Program-made: the position numbers and the translations under genes
Assembly (NCBI GenBank): GCA_009763385.1
Contig: CM019825.1
Span: forward strand, 15,871,121-15,935,120
From: Coix lacryma-jobi var. lacryma-jobi
Lineage: Eukaryota > Streptophyta > Magnoliopsida > Poales > Poaceae
Reading direction: 5' to 3'
Length of the DNA: 64,000 nt
In this document: positions 42,888 to 53,130 of the stretch, piece by piece
Numbering within the stretch: the stretch's first letter is position 1
Layout: the number at the start of each line of letters is the position of its first letter
The notes under the pieces: generated by a model
Database searches by the model: none
Told to the model about the DNA's origin: nothing
Seen by the model: only the letters and a program-made list of their open reading frames with translations

Positions 42888-45272
42888 TCAAGCTTGAGCT
42901 TTTGGGACCCAAACTTGTTGCGGTCCCTTAACCTTCTCAACTAGTGACTTCGCAACCCAAATTTTCTTTGGCCTACTCTTGTTAGGTGGCCCCATAAACC
43001 TAACCTTCACTTTGCCACTAGAATCTTGTCTAAGCATGTAGTGAGCATTGAAAGCAAAGGGCCTAGCATGCTTGGGCAAGGGTGTGGGCTTTGGTTCTTC
43101 ACAATCATGAGCAAAGTGTCCTTCCTTTCCACACTCATAGCATCTTCCAATCTTCTTCTTCTTTGGCTTAGTGATGCTCTTGCGTTGCTTCATCTTCTCT
43201 TCAAGAAAGCCAATGCCATTTCTATTTGTCTTCATGACAGTGTTCATGAGAAGCTCACTTTGAAGACATTGACCCTTGGTGAAGTTCCTTAATCCGGTGG
43301 TGAGGTGTTCTTTTTCCTTCTTGAGCTTGTCATTCTCTTGTTGAAGCTCTGATTGAGATGGTGTCATCTTGTAATCTCTCTCCATCTTCAATCTCTTGTT
43401 CTCTTCTTTTAGCATGTCAAGCTCAAGTGTCATGCTATACTCATCATCTTGGGTCTCAACAATGACTTGCTTTGTGGTTGCAAGCTTCTCTAGATCAACT
43501 TTGAGCTTTGCATTCTCATTCTTGATCTTGATGTAATCATCATAGTGATCGGCCACAACCACACTCTTGCCTTTGCCACTAGCTCTTTGCTCATCATGCT
43601 CACTAACCAAGTCCTCACAAGATGTTGCTATGTCACACTTAACAACAAGGTTAGGAGCATCATGTGTCTCATGTGAAAGCATATCATAAGAAATGGTGAG
43701 AGCATCATAGTCAACTTTCACTTGAGTGTATTGTTCTTTTAGCAAGGCATAACTAGTGGTAAAGTCACTATGCATCTTATCGAGTTTTTCATTTTTAGCT
43801 TTGAGCTCCTTGTTAGAGGACTTGAGCTCCTTGATAGTGGATGACATAGTAGCAAGTTCATCACTAGCATGAGTAGCATGATCACATTTTTCAACAAGAG
43901 ATTCATTTTCATTAACAACCTTCTCATTTTTAGCTCTAGTCTTTCTTATGATTTTAGAGTAGTCATTTAGCAATTTGACAAGTTCATCATAAGTGGGAGC
44001 CTCAAATTCACCATCACTATCACTATCACTAGAGTCATCATCGTTTTGTACCTTCCGGTCACCCTTGGCCATAAGGCATAGGTGTGTAGATGATGATGGC
44101 GATGGTGGTGGTGGTGGTGTAGAGGAGCCAATGACTAGAGCGGCCACCTTCTCCTTCTCATCATCACTATCTTCATTTGATGAGCCACCGGAGGAGTCAA
44201 TGTCGGTGAGCCAATCACCAACAATGTAAGCCTTCCCACCTTTCTTGTGGTATTGCTTCTTCTTGCCATCTTTCTTCTTGTATGACTTGTCATTCTTCTT
44301 CTCATCTTCGCTTGATGAGTCATACTTCTTGCTCTTGTTCTTGTTCTTGTAGCTATCTTTCTTGGGCTTGGTGCATTGATGAGCAAGATGGCCAAGCTCA
44401 CCGCAATTGTAGCAATCCATTTCGGAGATTGGCCTCCTCTTGCTACTTGTGAAGAACTTCTTCTTTCTTGAGTCAAAGTTGACTCCATTCTTGTGAAGCT
44501 TCTTCAACATCTTGGTGGTCTTCTTCACCATGAGAGCAATGTTAGAATCATCTTCATCATCGCTTGTGCTCTCATGATGCACCTCAATAGCCTTGGACTT
44601 GCCCTTCTTGTCATGGCTTGCTTTGAAAGCCAAGTCCTTCTTCTTGTCGGTGGAAGAGCCACCACTTGGTGTGATGTGCATGTACATCTCATGAGCATTG
44701 ATCTTCCCCAAGACTTGTGTTGGTGTAGATGTGGAAAGATCACCTTGATGTAGCACGGTCACAATGTGTCCATACTTGTCAATGGGAAGGACACATAGGA
44801 TCTTCCTCACAACATCGGATGGTTGCATTTGTGTGAGGCCAAGACCATTGAGCTCCTCTACAAGAACATTCAAGCGTGAGTACATTTCATTTGCATTTTC
44901 ATGAGCAAGCATTTCAAACGAGTTCATCTTTTGCACAACCAAATGATAACGCTCCTCACGCTCACTCTTGGTTCCCTCATGGAGCGCACAAATATTTTCC
45001 CATAGATCATGGGCATTTTTGTGGTTCCGAACACGATTGAACACATCCTTGCAAATGCCTCTAAAAAGGATGTTTTTGGCTTTTGCATTCCATTTTTCAT
45101 TTTCCTCCTCATTAGGAGTGAGGCTTGTGCCTTCTTTGGGCTTGGCAAAGCCGGTGATCGCGGCATTGAGGCATTTAACATCAACCGCTTCTAGGTACGA
45201 CTCCATACGGATTTTCCAATATGGGAAGTCGTCTCCCTCGAACATGGGAGGTGGTCCATCACCTCCGGACAT
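42888..45272 (-). CDS. SIRE-C gag polyprotein
   Basis: An uninterrupted 794-residue frame starting MSGGDGPPPMFEGDDFPYWK, typical of SIRE-lineage gag. The UBN2-type gag core includes WENICALHEGTKS, ANEMYSRLNVLVEELNGLG. Two CCHC zinc knuckles are present, CYNCGELGHLAHQC in the middle and CYECGKEGHFAHDC near the end, separated by an acidic low-complexity part and a long coiled coil (KELKSSNKELKAKNEKL). It forms the virus-like particle and binds the genomic RNA. It starts 54 bases after the LTR edge. It is the only full-length, uninterrupted retroelement gene in the window. Confidence 0.9.
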   Translation of the reverse strand: MSGGDGPPPMFEGDDFPYWKIRMESYLEAVDVKCLNAAITGFAKPKEGTSLTPNEEENEKWNAKAKNILFRGICKDVFNRVRNHKNAHDLWENICALHEGTKSEREERYHLVVQKMNSFEMLAHENANEMYSRLNVLVEELNGLGLTQMQPSDVVRKILCVLPIDKYGHIVTVLHQGDLSTSTPTQVLGKINAHEMYMHITPSGGSSTDKKKDLAFKASHDKKGKSKAIEVHHESTSDDEDDSNIALMVKKTTKMLKKLHKNGVNFDSRKKKFFTSSKRRPISEMDCYNCGELGHLAHQCTKPKKDSYKNKNKSKKYDSSSEDEKKNDKSYKKKDGKKKQYHKKGGKAYIVGDWLTDIDSSGGSSNEDSDDEKEKVAALVIGSSTPPPPPSPSSSTHLCLMAKGDRKVQNDDDSSDSDSDGEFEAPTYDELVKLLNDYSKIIRKTRAKNEKVVNENESLVEKCDHATHASDELATMSSTIKELKSSNKELKAKNEKLDKMHSDFTTSYALLKEQYTQVKVDYDALTISYDMLSHETHDAPNLVVKCDIATSCEDLVSEHDEQRASGKGKSVVVADHYDDYIKIKNENAKLKVDLEKLATTKQVIVETQDDEYSMTLELDMLKEENKRLKMERDYKMTPSQSELQQENDKLKKEKEHLTTGLRNFTKGQCLQSELLMNTVMKTNRNGIGFLEEKMKQRKSITKPKKKKIGRCYECGKEGHFAHDCEEPKPTPLPKHARPFAFNAHYMLRQDSSGKVKVRFMGPPNKSRPKKIWVAKSLVEKVKGPQQVWVPKAQA

Positions 45273-45307
45273 CTTAACTCTAGGCGGTTAAGCCTAAATC
45301 GAGAGCA

Positions 45308-45324
45308 CGAGGCTCCGATACCAA
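45308..45324 (-). promoter_or_regulatory. primer binding site of SIRE-C
   Basis: On the minus strand TTGGTATCGGAGCCTCG follows the LTR end CCTTTCA by one base, matching the tRNA-Met type site seen in SIRE-B. Confidence 0.8.
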
Positions 45325-45325
45325 T

Positions 45326-46845
45326 TGAAAGGATCAAGATGCCCAAGAGGGGGGTGAATTGGGCTTTTCTAAAACTTCTTGCAATAAAAAACCTATCAAG
45401 CTCCAATTAACCCCCTAGTGCCTAGAAGTGAGAATGACAAGAATTAATAGCACAAAAGACTATCGCTAAGCCAATTCTACTCTAGCATGGCAATTCAACT
45501 TATGGAAGAACAACAAGTAAGTGCGAAATTGAATTGCTCAAATGTAAATGCGTAGTAAAGAGAGTAGAGATGGCACGACGATCTTTTTGCCGAGGTATCG
45601 AGGTGTCGGCACACCCCCCTAGTCCTCGTTGGAGCACCCGCGCAAGGGTATCGCTCCCCCTTGATCCGCGCAAGGATCAAGTGCTCACTACGAGCTGATT
45701 CTTCGCCACTCCGGCCCGGTGAATCGCTTGCTACCGGTCACAACTTGGCTTGGGTCATCCACAATGCCTCCGGATGATCACCAAGCTCTCCGATCGCCAC
45801 CAAGCCGTCTAGGTGATGCCTATCACCAAGAGTAACAAGCAAGAACTCTCACTTGACCAACGCAAGGCTAATGAGATGGGTGGATGCACACTTGCTACTC
45901 TCTACTCACTAATGAGGTGTTTGATCACTCAATTATCAAATCTCTCAACCTCACTAGGCCTCTTGCACTCACTTGGAATCACAATGTGTTTGGCAACTTT
46001 TCAAATGAGCAAGAGTTACAGCATGAATGAGGGGGAGTCATATTTATACCCCCCAACTCGAAACATGCACGAAGGGGTAAGTCCAGCCAGTTACACACTG
46101 ACCGGACGCACCTGTCGGGGTGACCGGACGCGTCCGGTCAGTGTCTAACGGCTACGTGACGTTAGCCCTGACACCAGTACGATACACTGACCGGACGCAC
46201 CCATGCGTCCGATCACCACTGACCGGACGCGTCCGGTCATCAATTTCCCTCTCTGGAACCTCTCCGGACGCGACCGGACTCACCCCCTGGTGCGTCCGGT
46301 CGAATACTGAAGAGCGTCCGGTCGCAGCCAAGCCTGCTCCTCAGCCAAACCTACTGACCGGACGCACGCCCCAGCGTCCGGTCATTAGGGTTGGAGCGTC
46401 CGGTCACATTTTGAAGTCCGAAACGACTTTGGTTTGCGACGCTCCCTTCACGAACTTTCTTCCTTATGATCTTAGGGACCTTTCTAAGCTACCTAGGGCT
46501 TTGGTTAACAAGTGTGCACCACACCTAACTCAAAAGTCTCACCTAGGTCAAGCTACTCATTCAAAACCCTCTTTATAGTACGGCCAAAGATAAAACAAAG
46601 ACCTATGCTACTCTAAGTGTCCTTCAACACCAAATGACACTTAGCACTAGCCTATCACCGTCTTCGCCGTCCATCCTTTGAAAACCGAACGAATTCCATC
46701 GCTAAGGGGGCATGAATACCATAGTGCCCTCACGATCATCATTACCATGACTTAACTCAACTGTTTCTGCAAAACACACGTTAGTCATAGTAATTTACCG
46801 TTGTCATCCAATCACCGAAACCCACTGGGGGCCTAGATGCTCACA
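45326..46845 (-). repeat. SIRE-C 5' LTR (1.52 kb)
   Basis: Complete LTR, TGTGAGCATC...GATCCTTTCA on the minus strand. It is the reference for the truncated 3' copy. The palindrome array at 46095-46407 is about 440-750 bases from the U3 start; TATTTATACC on the plus strand near 46043 may be a reversed TATA box (GGTATAAATA on the element's strand). Confidence 0.88.
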
Positions 46846-47100
46846 GGTATAACTAACCAGTAGTGTGAAAAAATCTCATATTTTATTAACCTTTTACGGT
46901 CACAAGGTTTCTTGTTGTGGGAATCACGGCTGGTGGTAGACTAGCATTTTAGGGTTGCGAACAAGAGTTTTATGGTTGCGGGCTGAGAAGGTTGGTTGCG
47001 CTAAAATTTGACTACTGCGGGATTTAATTTATGGTTACGAGATTTACATATTGATGGATGCTCTAAATAATATTTAGAGCGCTGCGTGCTCAATAGCAGT

Positions 47101-47102
<2 letters not shown>
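46846..47102. mobile_element. MITE d, right half
   Basis: TTTACGGTC, TTTTAGGGTTGCG, TTTTATGGTTGCGGG and TTTATGGTTACG point left, mirroring the left half at 33369-33740. The end reads GCTC, TAAATAATATTTA, GAGCGCTGCGTGCTC, AATAGCAG, the inverted form of the left end. (TA)n follows directly. Confidence 0.75.

Positions 47103-47154
<52 letters not shown>
47103..47154. repeat. (TA)n microsatellite between MITEs d and e
   Basis: About 26 uninterrupted TA units. Confidence 0.95.
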
Positions 47155-47157
<3 letters not shown>

Positions 47158-47745
47158 CGCTATTTGGTACCCGGGTACTAAATAGTTATTTGGTACCCAC
47201 TCCCACTACAACATCCTTGTCTTTGCCGAGCCCACATGATTGACGTATGCGAATGCTTGAGACAGTCTAGATCGTCTTTTTTTTATCGATCGATTTTTAT
47301 TTTTCGTCACTCCTGATACTTGGCATGGCAGATTTCTGAGGCCGTTTTTTTTAAAAGTGACTCGACCGATTTATTTTTTTCGCTTGTGAGACTCACATGG
47401 GCAGATTTCTTAGGCTTTTTTTTAAAAAAAAGTGACCACATCCAGTTTTGCAAATACCGTTATTAATAGATATTGGCTGGCCGGTTTCAGGATTGATCAA
47501 AGCATTATATACATGTTAGATTGCTTGCCACGTAAATCAACTTTCAATGCCCATTTAATTGGCACAAATTTGTTATAATCTCTAATTTGAAATCAAATAT
47601 ATTCAACATGATTATTTTCCACCATGAAAAGACCAAATTTCATATTCATTACTGAGTCGGGATCGATGATATTACATAAGTTTGAAAATCCAAAGCAAAA
47701 ACAACTCCGACCAGCAATAAAGAAATATATCTGGATGTAAATTTC
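47155..47745. mobile_element. MITE e, left end only, and adjoining DNA
   Basis: Starts TTCCGCTATTTG, then GTACCCGGGTAC, TAAATAGTTATTTG and GTACCC: the same layout as MITEs b, c and d with another palindrome. No matching right end was found before 47745. A related pair of segments (GGCAGATTTCT.AGG followed by a T run and AAGTGAC) occurs at 47326-47365 and 47400-47435. No gene is seen. Confidence 0.5.
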
Positions 47746-50700
47746 TGTCACACCCTGGAATTTTCATTTCTTAAATTAGAGTTAAAATGGTTATTTATGA
47801 ATTTTTGTGCTCATAAAATGTAGGGAAATAAAAATTTTCTCTAAATTAAAATTTATCCTAGGGTTTAGAAACATGTTTGTGCATTCATGTTGGAGCATTT
47901 GAGTTTTTGTGATGTGTGGTTTTGGTTAAAAATCCAAATTGAGATCAAAATGATTTAAAAACAAATTTCATAAAAGGGTTTTTGGAAATAAAGACTTTTG
48001 TTTTTCAAAAAGTTTGGAAAAGTTTAAAATATAAAAAAATCTGTTTATGTTCCCAAAGATCAAAATCAAAAGTTTGAAAGGATTTCAAATTGGATTTGAA
48101 AATACCTTTGAAAAGCCAAAACCAAAAATGAAAAGCTATTTTTCTTCTCCTCCCTCTCCTCCTTGGCTTTCGGCCCGAGCTGGCCCAACCAGCCCGGTAC
48201 TCCCTCCTTCTCCACGGCCCTTCTCCCGACCTTTCCTCCTCTCCTAGCGCAGCCCAACACCTGGTCCAGCCGGCCCGCGTCCTCCCCGCTCGGCCTTCTC
48301 CTTGCCTCTCCGCGCAGCCTTGCAGCCGGCCCGCTTCTCCCATTCGCGCCCGCCTCCCTCTTGGGCCGCGCTACGGCAGCAGGCCCAGCGCTCGCCGCAC
48401 CCGCTCCCTCCCTCCTGAGGTTGGCGTTCCGGCCTCGCCCGACAGCTACAGCTCCTCCCGCACGCCCCTCCTTCTTCCGCTTGCAGGTGGGGTCCCCTTG
48501 TCATCCCCCATCTCACGTAGTGCCCGAGCGGGACTCAGAGCCGAGCTCGTCTCCGCCCCATTCCTCGGTGTGTGCCCTACGCCGAGCCTCCCTATAAATG
48601 TCACCGCCAACCTACGTCCCCACTCGAGCCGCCGCCTTCCCTCGTCCTTGAAAACCCGAGCTCCCATGCCCTAAACTCCCCTAGCCCCCTCGGTTGAATC
48701 TCACCGAGCTGCCGCCGTCGTCGTCTTCGGTCTCCACAGGTCTGCGACCATCATAGCCCTGTCCCGAGCTCCTTTGGATCCACAGAAAACTCCTCGATCC
48801 CTCCTCTCTCTCTATTTATCTCTGTGTTTGGTGTTAATCGAGCTCGCCGTGCTTCTCAGGAGTACTGTCGCCGTCTCGCCGAGCCCTCCACCATCCAGAG
48901 GCCTCCTCCGATCCCCTCTTCACCCTGGGTGAGTCCGCACCGAGCTCCTGAGCCCCCTCGTGCTTTCTCCATGCGAATACGTGAACCAAAGCCCTAGAAC
49001 CGAGAAGCGCCGCCGTCTCCGGCGATGGCGCCTCCGCAAACCGACGCACCCGCTTCAGCTCCGGCGAACAGCGCCGCTCTGCCCTCCCCTTCTAATCTTC
49101 ACCACCCGTTCCCAATCCAACGGCTCAGATCGCTCCTTACCCCTTCGCGGACAATTTTGCAAAAGAGACCCCCAAGTTTTTATGTCCCAACCCGCAGTCC
49201 AATCGGCTCTATTCACTGAATCATGATAAACTTCAATCCAAGCCCCTGCGATTTTCTCTATTTGAGGCGCCGTTCAGCTGAATTCCAATTTCGTCTTGTT
49301 CATTTTAAATCTACGAAACCAAGTTTGATTTATTTACCAAATTGCCATCAGATTCAAAAGCTTATAACTTCTTTGTTTTAATTCCGATTTAGTCCGTTCA
49401 ACTTGCGTTAGATTCGTTTCTAAAAGATCTTTCTAACCATATAGCTTTCAATACTGTTTTCTGTAATTAAAATTTAAGTTAAATCTAATCTAGTAATTAG
49501 TGTTTTGTAACTTGTTAGGCTATGTCTTTTCCGTTTCAACTCCGATTAGCGTGATCTCCGCATCTGTGTGATCGTACTGAGACGCAGATCAGTTTTCAAA
49601 GCTCTTTATTTTGTTTTCTTATAATTGATGTACTGTTCTAATTATAGGCTTTGTTTTGCTTTGCATGATTGGTATTGGATGTTTGCGTGGTGTTCTGTGA
49701 TCGTATGTCCAGTCGGTGAGTTATACGTTGGTGATCAAGAAGAGATTCGTGATCCAGAGATCATGATCAAGAGTCAACCTTTGGAAGGCTACAAGTCAAC
49801 AGAAGAAGGATCTTGAGTGTAAGGCAAGTATAGCATAGGACCATCCTTGTTACCTACTCACCGTAATCAATTAATTCATATTGCATGTGTCTACCTTGAT
49901 GCCTATATAGACTTATCCTAGATGTTTGATCTTATGCCTTGATAACCATGGGTATGCATTTGGTAGCTTGATGCTAGTGCTCAACTTAAACTATGATCAT
50001 GTAAATCTAAATTAATGGTTTATGAGATATGTTAAAAGGTGACTTTTATAGCAACATGGTTTAGGAACTGCTATAAGGGATCACCTGGGACTTACAGTGC
50101 AACCATGAGGGTTATATGACTCTGACCTTAGCTCAGTATAAGGACCTTTTCTAGCTTGTTAGTGGTTACCCGAAAGGGCGCATAAGGCGCTTGATGAGAC
50201 GGGTATAGTGCAGCTTCTGTCCACGTGTGTATAGACTGCGTGTTATTGTGCCACCTGGAAGGAGGGCTCTACATCCCCTTGCCTTGAGACCCAGCGGCCC
50301 TAACTTGTTAGACGAACCTTTGAAAGGCTTCGCAGTGCATCCTGCCTGCTCACCTTGGAAGTGTTATGGGAGTTATAAACCCAGGCATATGGATATCACG
50401 ACTCATCGGGTAAAGTGTACAACCTCTCCAGAATGTAAAACTGATATATCAGCCGTGCTCTCGATTACGAGCGGCCTGGAATTCTTATGGTATAGATGTT
50501 GCTTTAATAATGATGATGATATATTTATTCAATGGATACATGTTTACTTGATCATAAGTTTAAATTGGGATGGTTATACTTTGATGCTACTTAATGCTAA
50601 AATTATGCCAACTAAAAGCTTCCGCAGTTAAACCAGTGTCAGTCTTTTTGAGCCTCATGAACCTCATGTTATATTTATTTGTTAAGTACGAGATGTACTT

Positions 50701-51052
50701 ATGTTTGTTTTACTTTGCAATACTTTGGAAAAATCCCGGATGGGTACCAGAATGCCAGAAGTTTGGGAAGTTAGGCTTGTGATCAACCAGTCAGTTGTTC
50801 CCTGTGAAGTTGGAGTCTGCATCTGAAGATCGGAATGTCTTCCTGTTCCCTGTGAAGTTGGAGTCTGCATCTGAAGATCAGAATATCTTCCCGTTGTATG
50901 CTCCTTGAGGTTATGTTCTTTTGTGTTTATATGTTATGTATTTAAGCATTGTCTTTCGATATTATCCTTTATTTGTAGTTATATGTGAGATTTGACTTCC
51001 TGGGCTCACATATGGTGTACACCTGGTTTTGTTTTTAAAACCGGGTGTGACA
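47746..51052 (+). mobile_element. solo LTR, 3.3 kb, Gypsy Del/Tekay-like
   Basis: Ends TGTCACACCC and GGGTGTGACA form a short inverted repeat starting TG and ending CA. ATTTC flanks both sides (47741-47745, 51053-51057) as a 5 bp target duplication. There is no gag or pol inside. The length and the TGTCACACCC terminus are typical of long-LTR Del/Tekay chromoviruses of grasses; the orientation and lineage are tentative. A GC-rich block (48140-49200) and a 48 bp tandem duplication (50796-50891) lie within. It would form when the two LTRs of one element recombine. Confidence 0.75.
50796..50891. repeat. 48 bp tandem duplication in the solo LTR
   Basis: TGTTCCCTGTGAAGTTGGAG and the following bases through GTCTTCC occur twice with a period of 48 and a few differences. 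Confidence 0.85.
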
Positions 51053-51057
51053 ATTTC

Positions 51058-51292
51058 TGACCTTGCATCAAAGTAATAATAATTTAATGATGATAAGTCA
51101 TTTCACGCAAAAACAATGTTGAGTGGGAATGTTGCATAAACATCATTGGTAAGAAACATAATTCTAATTTATTCTCCACCTATGATCATCTTTTTTTTTT
51201 TGACAAAGTTCCATGATCGTCTAATATGCTTGGTCGTCACTTTCAGCGCCCATTGACCTATGCGTACACCTTAGCCTTTTTAGATGGCAACT
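51058..51292. other. unassigned DNA between solo LTR and Helitron-like end
   Basis: AT-rich, with a T run near 51190. No gene or terminal repeat was found. Confidence 0.4.
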
Positions 51293-51325
51293 AGCCGGAT
51301 CCCCCGTGCAGTTGCGCGGGCTAGC
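51293..51325 (-). mobile_element. Helitron-like 3' terminus
   Basis: On the minus strand a GC-rich hairpin (GCCCGCGCAACTGCACGGG) is followed by GGATCCGG and then CTAG, with T as the next base. This is the usual 3' end of a Helitron, which inserts between A and T. The element body would extend rightward from here. The 5' TC end was not found, so its length is unknown. Exon fragments at 56473 and 57131 would fit captured cargo. Confidence 0.45.
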
Positions 51326-51512
51326 AGCATATCATTGTGCTCATAGAAACAGTTGAATACATCTTACATCTGATTTCATCACATTTCACAATCTTGTGAT
51401 CATAAAATACATTTTGGTTGTTCAAAACTAAGTACTTAAATTCTTGGGCATGGTTAGCCAATAGTATCCGGCAAACTGAAGGCACTGTAGGATAAAAGAA
51501 AAAGGCATGAGG

Positions 51513-51660
51513 TAAATGTCAATTAGCAAACAATAAGCACATAAAAATAAAATGGCAAGAAGGTTGACAGAACTAAGTAACGTGGGTAAATGTCAATTAG
51601 CAAACAATAAGCACATAGAAATGAAATGCCAAGAAAGTTGACAGAACTAAGCAACATGCA
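51513..51660. repeat. 74 bp tandem duplication
   Basis: TAAATGTCAATTAGCAAACA and the next 54 bases are present twice (51513-51586, 51587-51660) with about seven differences. Confidence 0.9.
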
Positions 51661-52729
51661 GCTGAGTGGTTCGCCATGGACGGACTGGTAGTTTTTTAAT
51701 TGACAATATACCTCAAAAAAAGAGATGCTTTGGTGTAGTCATGCCTCAAAATAAATTACTTAAAGAGAACAGGATGATGGATGAAGCAATTATTTGATTA
51801 AGGAAATTATGTCGTTAATAGTATTTGGATGAACTAATCAGGAAAGAAATGGGGAAAGAAGATGAAACTGGTAGAACAACTGGAACTTACACTGACATGT
51901 ACATACATGAAGGCAACGCCATGAACCTGTATTCAGGTGAAAGAAAACCATACTTAGAGCAAGAGGGGTGGATAACTATCAAAATCAAATATAGTCTATG
52001 AAGTAGGAGAAGGAAAAGAGAATTTCCGGAAGATAAAGATATCCCCTGCTGTTTATAAAGACTTCTATGCACTGATCGAAATGCAATAATCTATGACAGT
52101 TTCAGAAAAGGCCTGGGACCACTGGAGATGGATCAGCTGTTAATCCACTTGGCAGGCAAGGGTTGTCATGGTAGTTGAAGCAGCACCTTTGGGACAGCAA
52201 CAATAGTGCTTCAACTACAGGCAGCGCAACCTTTAACTGAAATCAGCATTTAGGAGGAGGTAAATGTAAGGAAACAAAGGAAAATAAAAAGTGCCATTTC
52301 ATTGAAAGGGAGGAATTTGTTTGCAGACCATATATGTACAGCACTATTCTAGCATACTCATATTGTAGAAGTATAGGTCAAGTGTACAAAAATATTGAAC
52401 CTAAACTTACACGGTTGACATCCTGCAAGATAGGTAGGATTTCTCTTTTTTTCTGGATAGTACAACTTGTAGATGAGCCAATAATGTCCAAGATAAATCA
52501 TATATCATAACCTGTAATCCTTGTAAGACAGGCAAATGCATGTGAGGTTTTCAGGGAAAGAAGGAAACATTTTTACATTTAGCAATAGCTCTTAGGGTTT
52601 AAGTTGCAAATTCAACTATCCCAGCTGAATCCATGAAGCATGAGTACGTAGGAAGGACATGTCCTGAATTAGTAAGCAGATATCGAATGGGTAGGCGAAT
52701 TTGCAGATATCGTGTAGCCAAAGAACGGA
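51661..52729. other. AT-rich unassigned DNA
   Basis: No domain recognised. An 11 bp inverted repeat (TAGTTGAAGCA, 52171-52220 region, with TGCTTCAACTA) lies within a 50 base span. Confidence 0.35.
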
Positions 52730-53130
52730 TCTGTACCTTTATTCTAGCATCGTCGTTGTGGATTATCGCTTGACCAGATCTAGCTAATGGATCTGTAGAA
52801 AAATCATGACCAGACAAACAGAAGGTCAGGATTTGCAGTGATTTCGAGGAAAGAAAAGAGAGCATGGCATCGACATCCTCTGATTTGGTAGACAGAAAAC
52901 AATGCAAAAACGTATAGATGTTGAATGGTGCCTTGAAGATAAAAAGTGGAAGTACACTGCGAAAGAGATCTTTAGCCCAAAAAAGGATGAATTTGTACCT
53001 TCATCCAAAGCATCTTCGTTGGGGATTCACGCTTGAGCAGACCTGGTTAATGGATATGTAGAAAAATCATGAGCAGGCCATGAATTTGAGGGAAGGAAAG
53101 AGAACACGACATCTACAAAGGAGGACTTCT
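52730..53130 (-). repeat. duplicated exon-like segment
   Basis: Two copies (about 52730-52890 and 52985-53130) share TGTAGAAAAATCATGA, GAGGGAAGGAAAGAGA-like and ACATC blocks in the same order. On the minus strand both translate to related strings (SFLSSKSL...HDFSTDPLARSGQA and SFLPSNSW...HDFSTYPLTRSAQA). Both are preceded on the plus strand by GTACCTT. The protein is not recognised. Confidence 0.55.

Larger units (their letters stand above)
33741..46845 (-). mobile_element. SIRE-C: nearly complete SIRE/Maximus-type Copia element with accessory ORF
   Basis: Two LTRs (46845-45326 and 35048-33741) flank, on the minus strand, primer site, gag, protease, integrase, reverse transcriptase, RNase H, a palindrome array, an 861-codon accessory ORF and a polypurine tract. 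The 3' LTR lacks its last ~185 bases. By eye the LTRs differ at roughly a dozen places plus one 22 base repeat unit over 1.3 kb, so the insertion is young. Two frameshifts in pol and one stop in the accessory ORF make this copy non-functional. It lies inside MITE d. Confidence 0.9.

Noticed and set aside
48163..48597. Pro/Ala-rich protein in the 47.7-51.0 kb element
   Set aside because: The whole stretch lies inside a solo LTR with TG/CA ends and a 5 bp target duplication; frames are open on both strands because of GC-rich composition.
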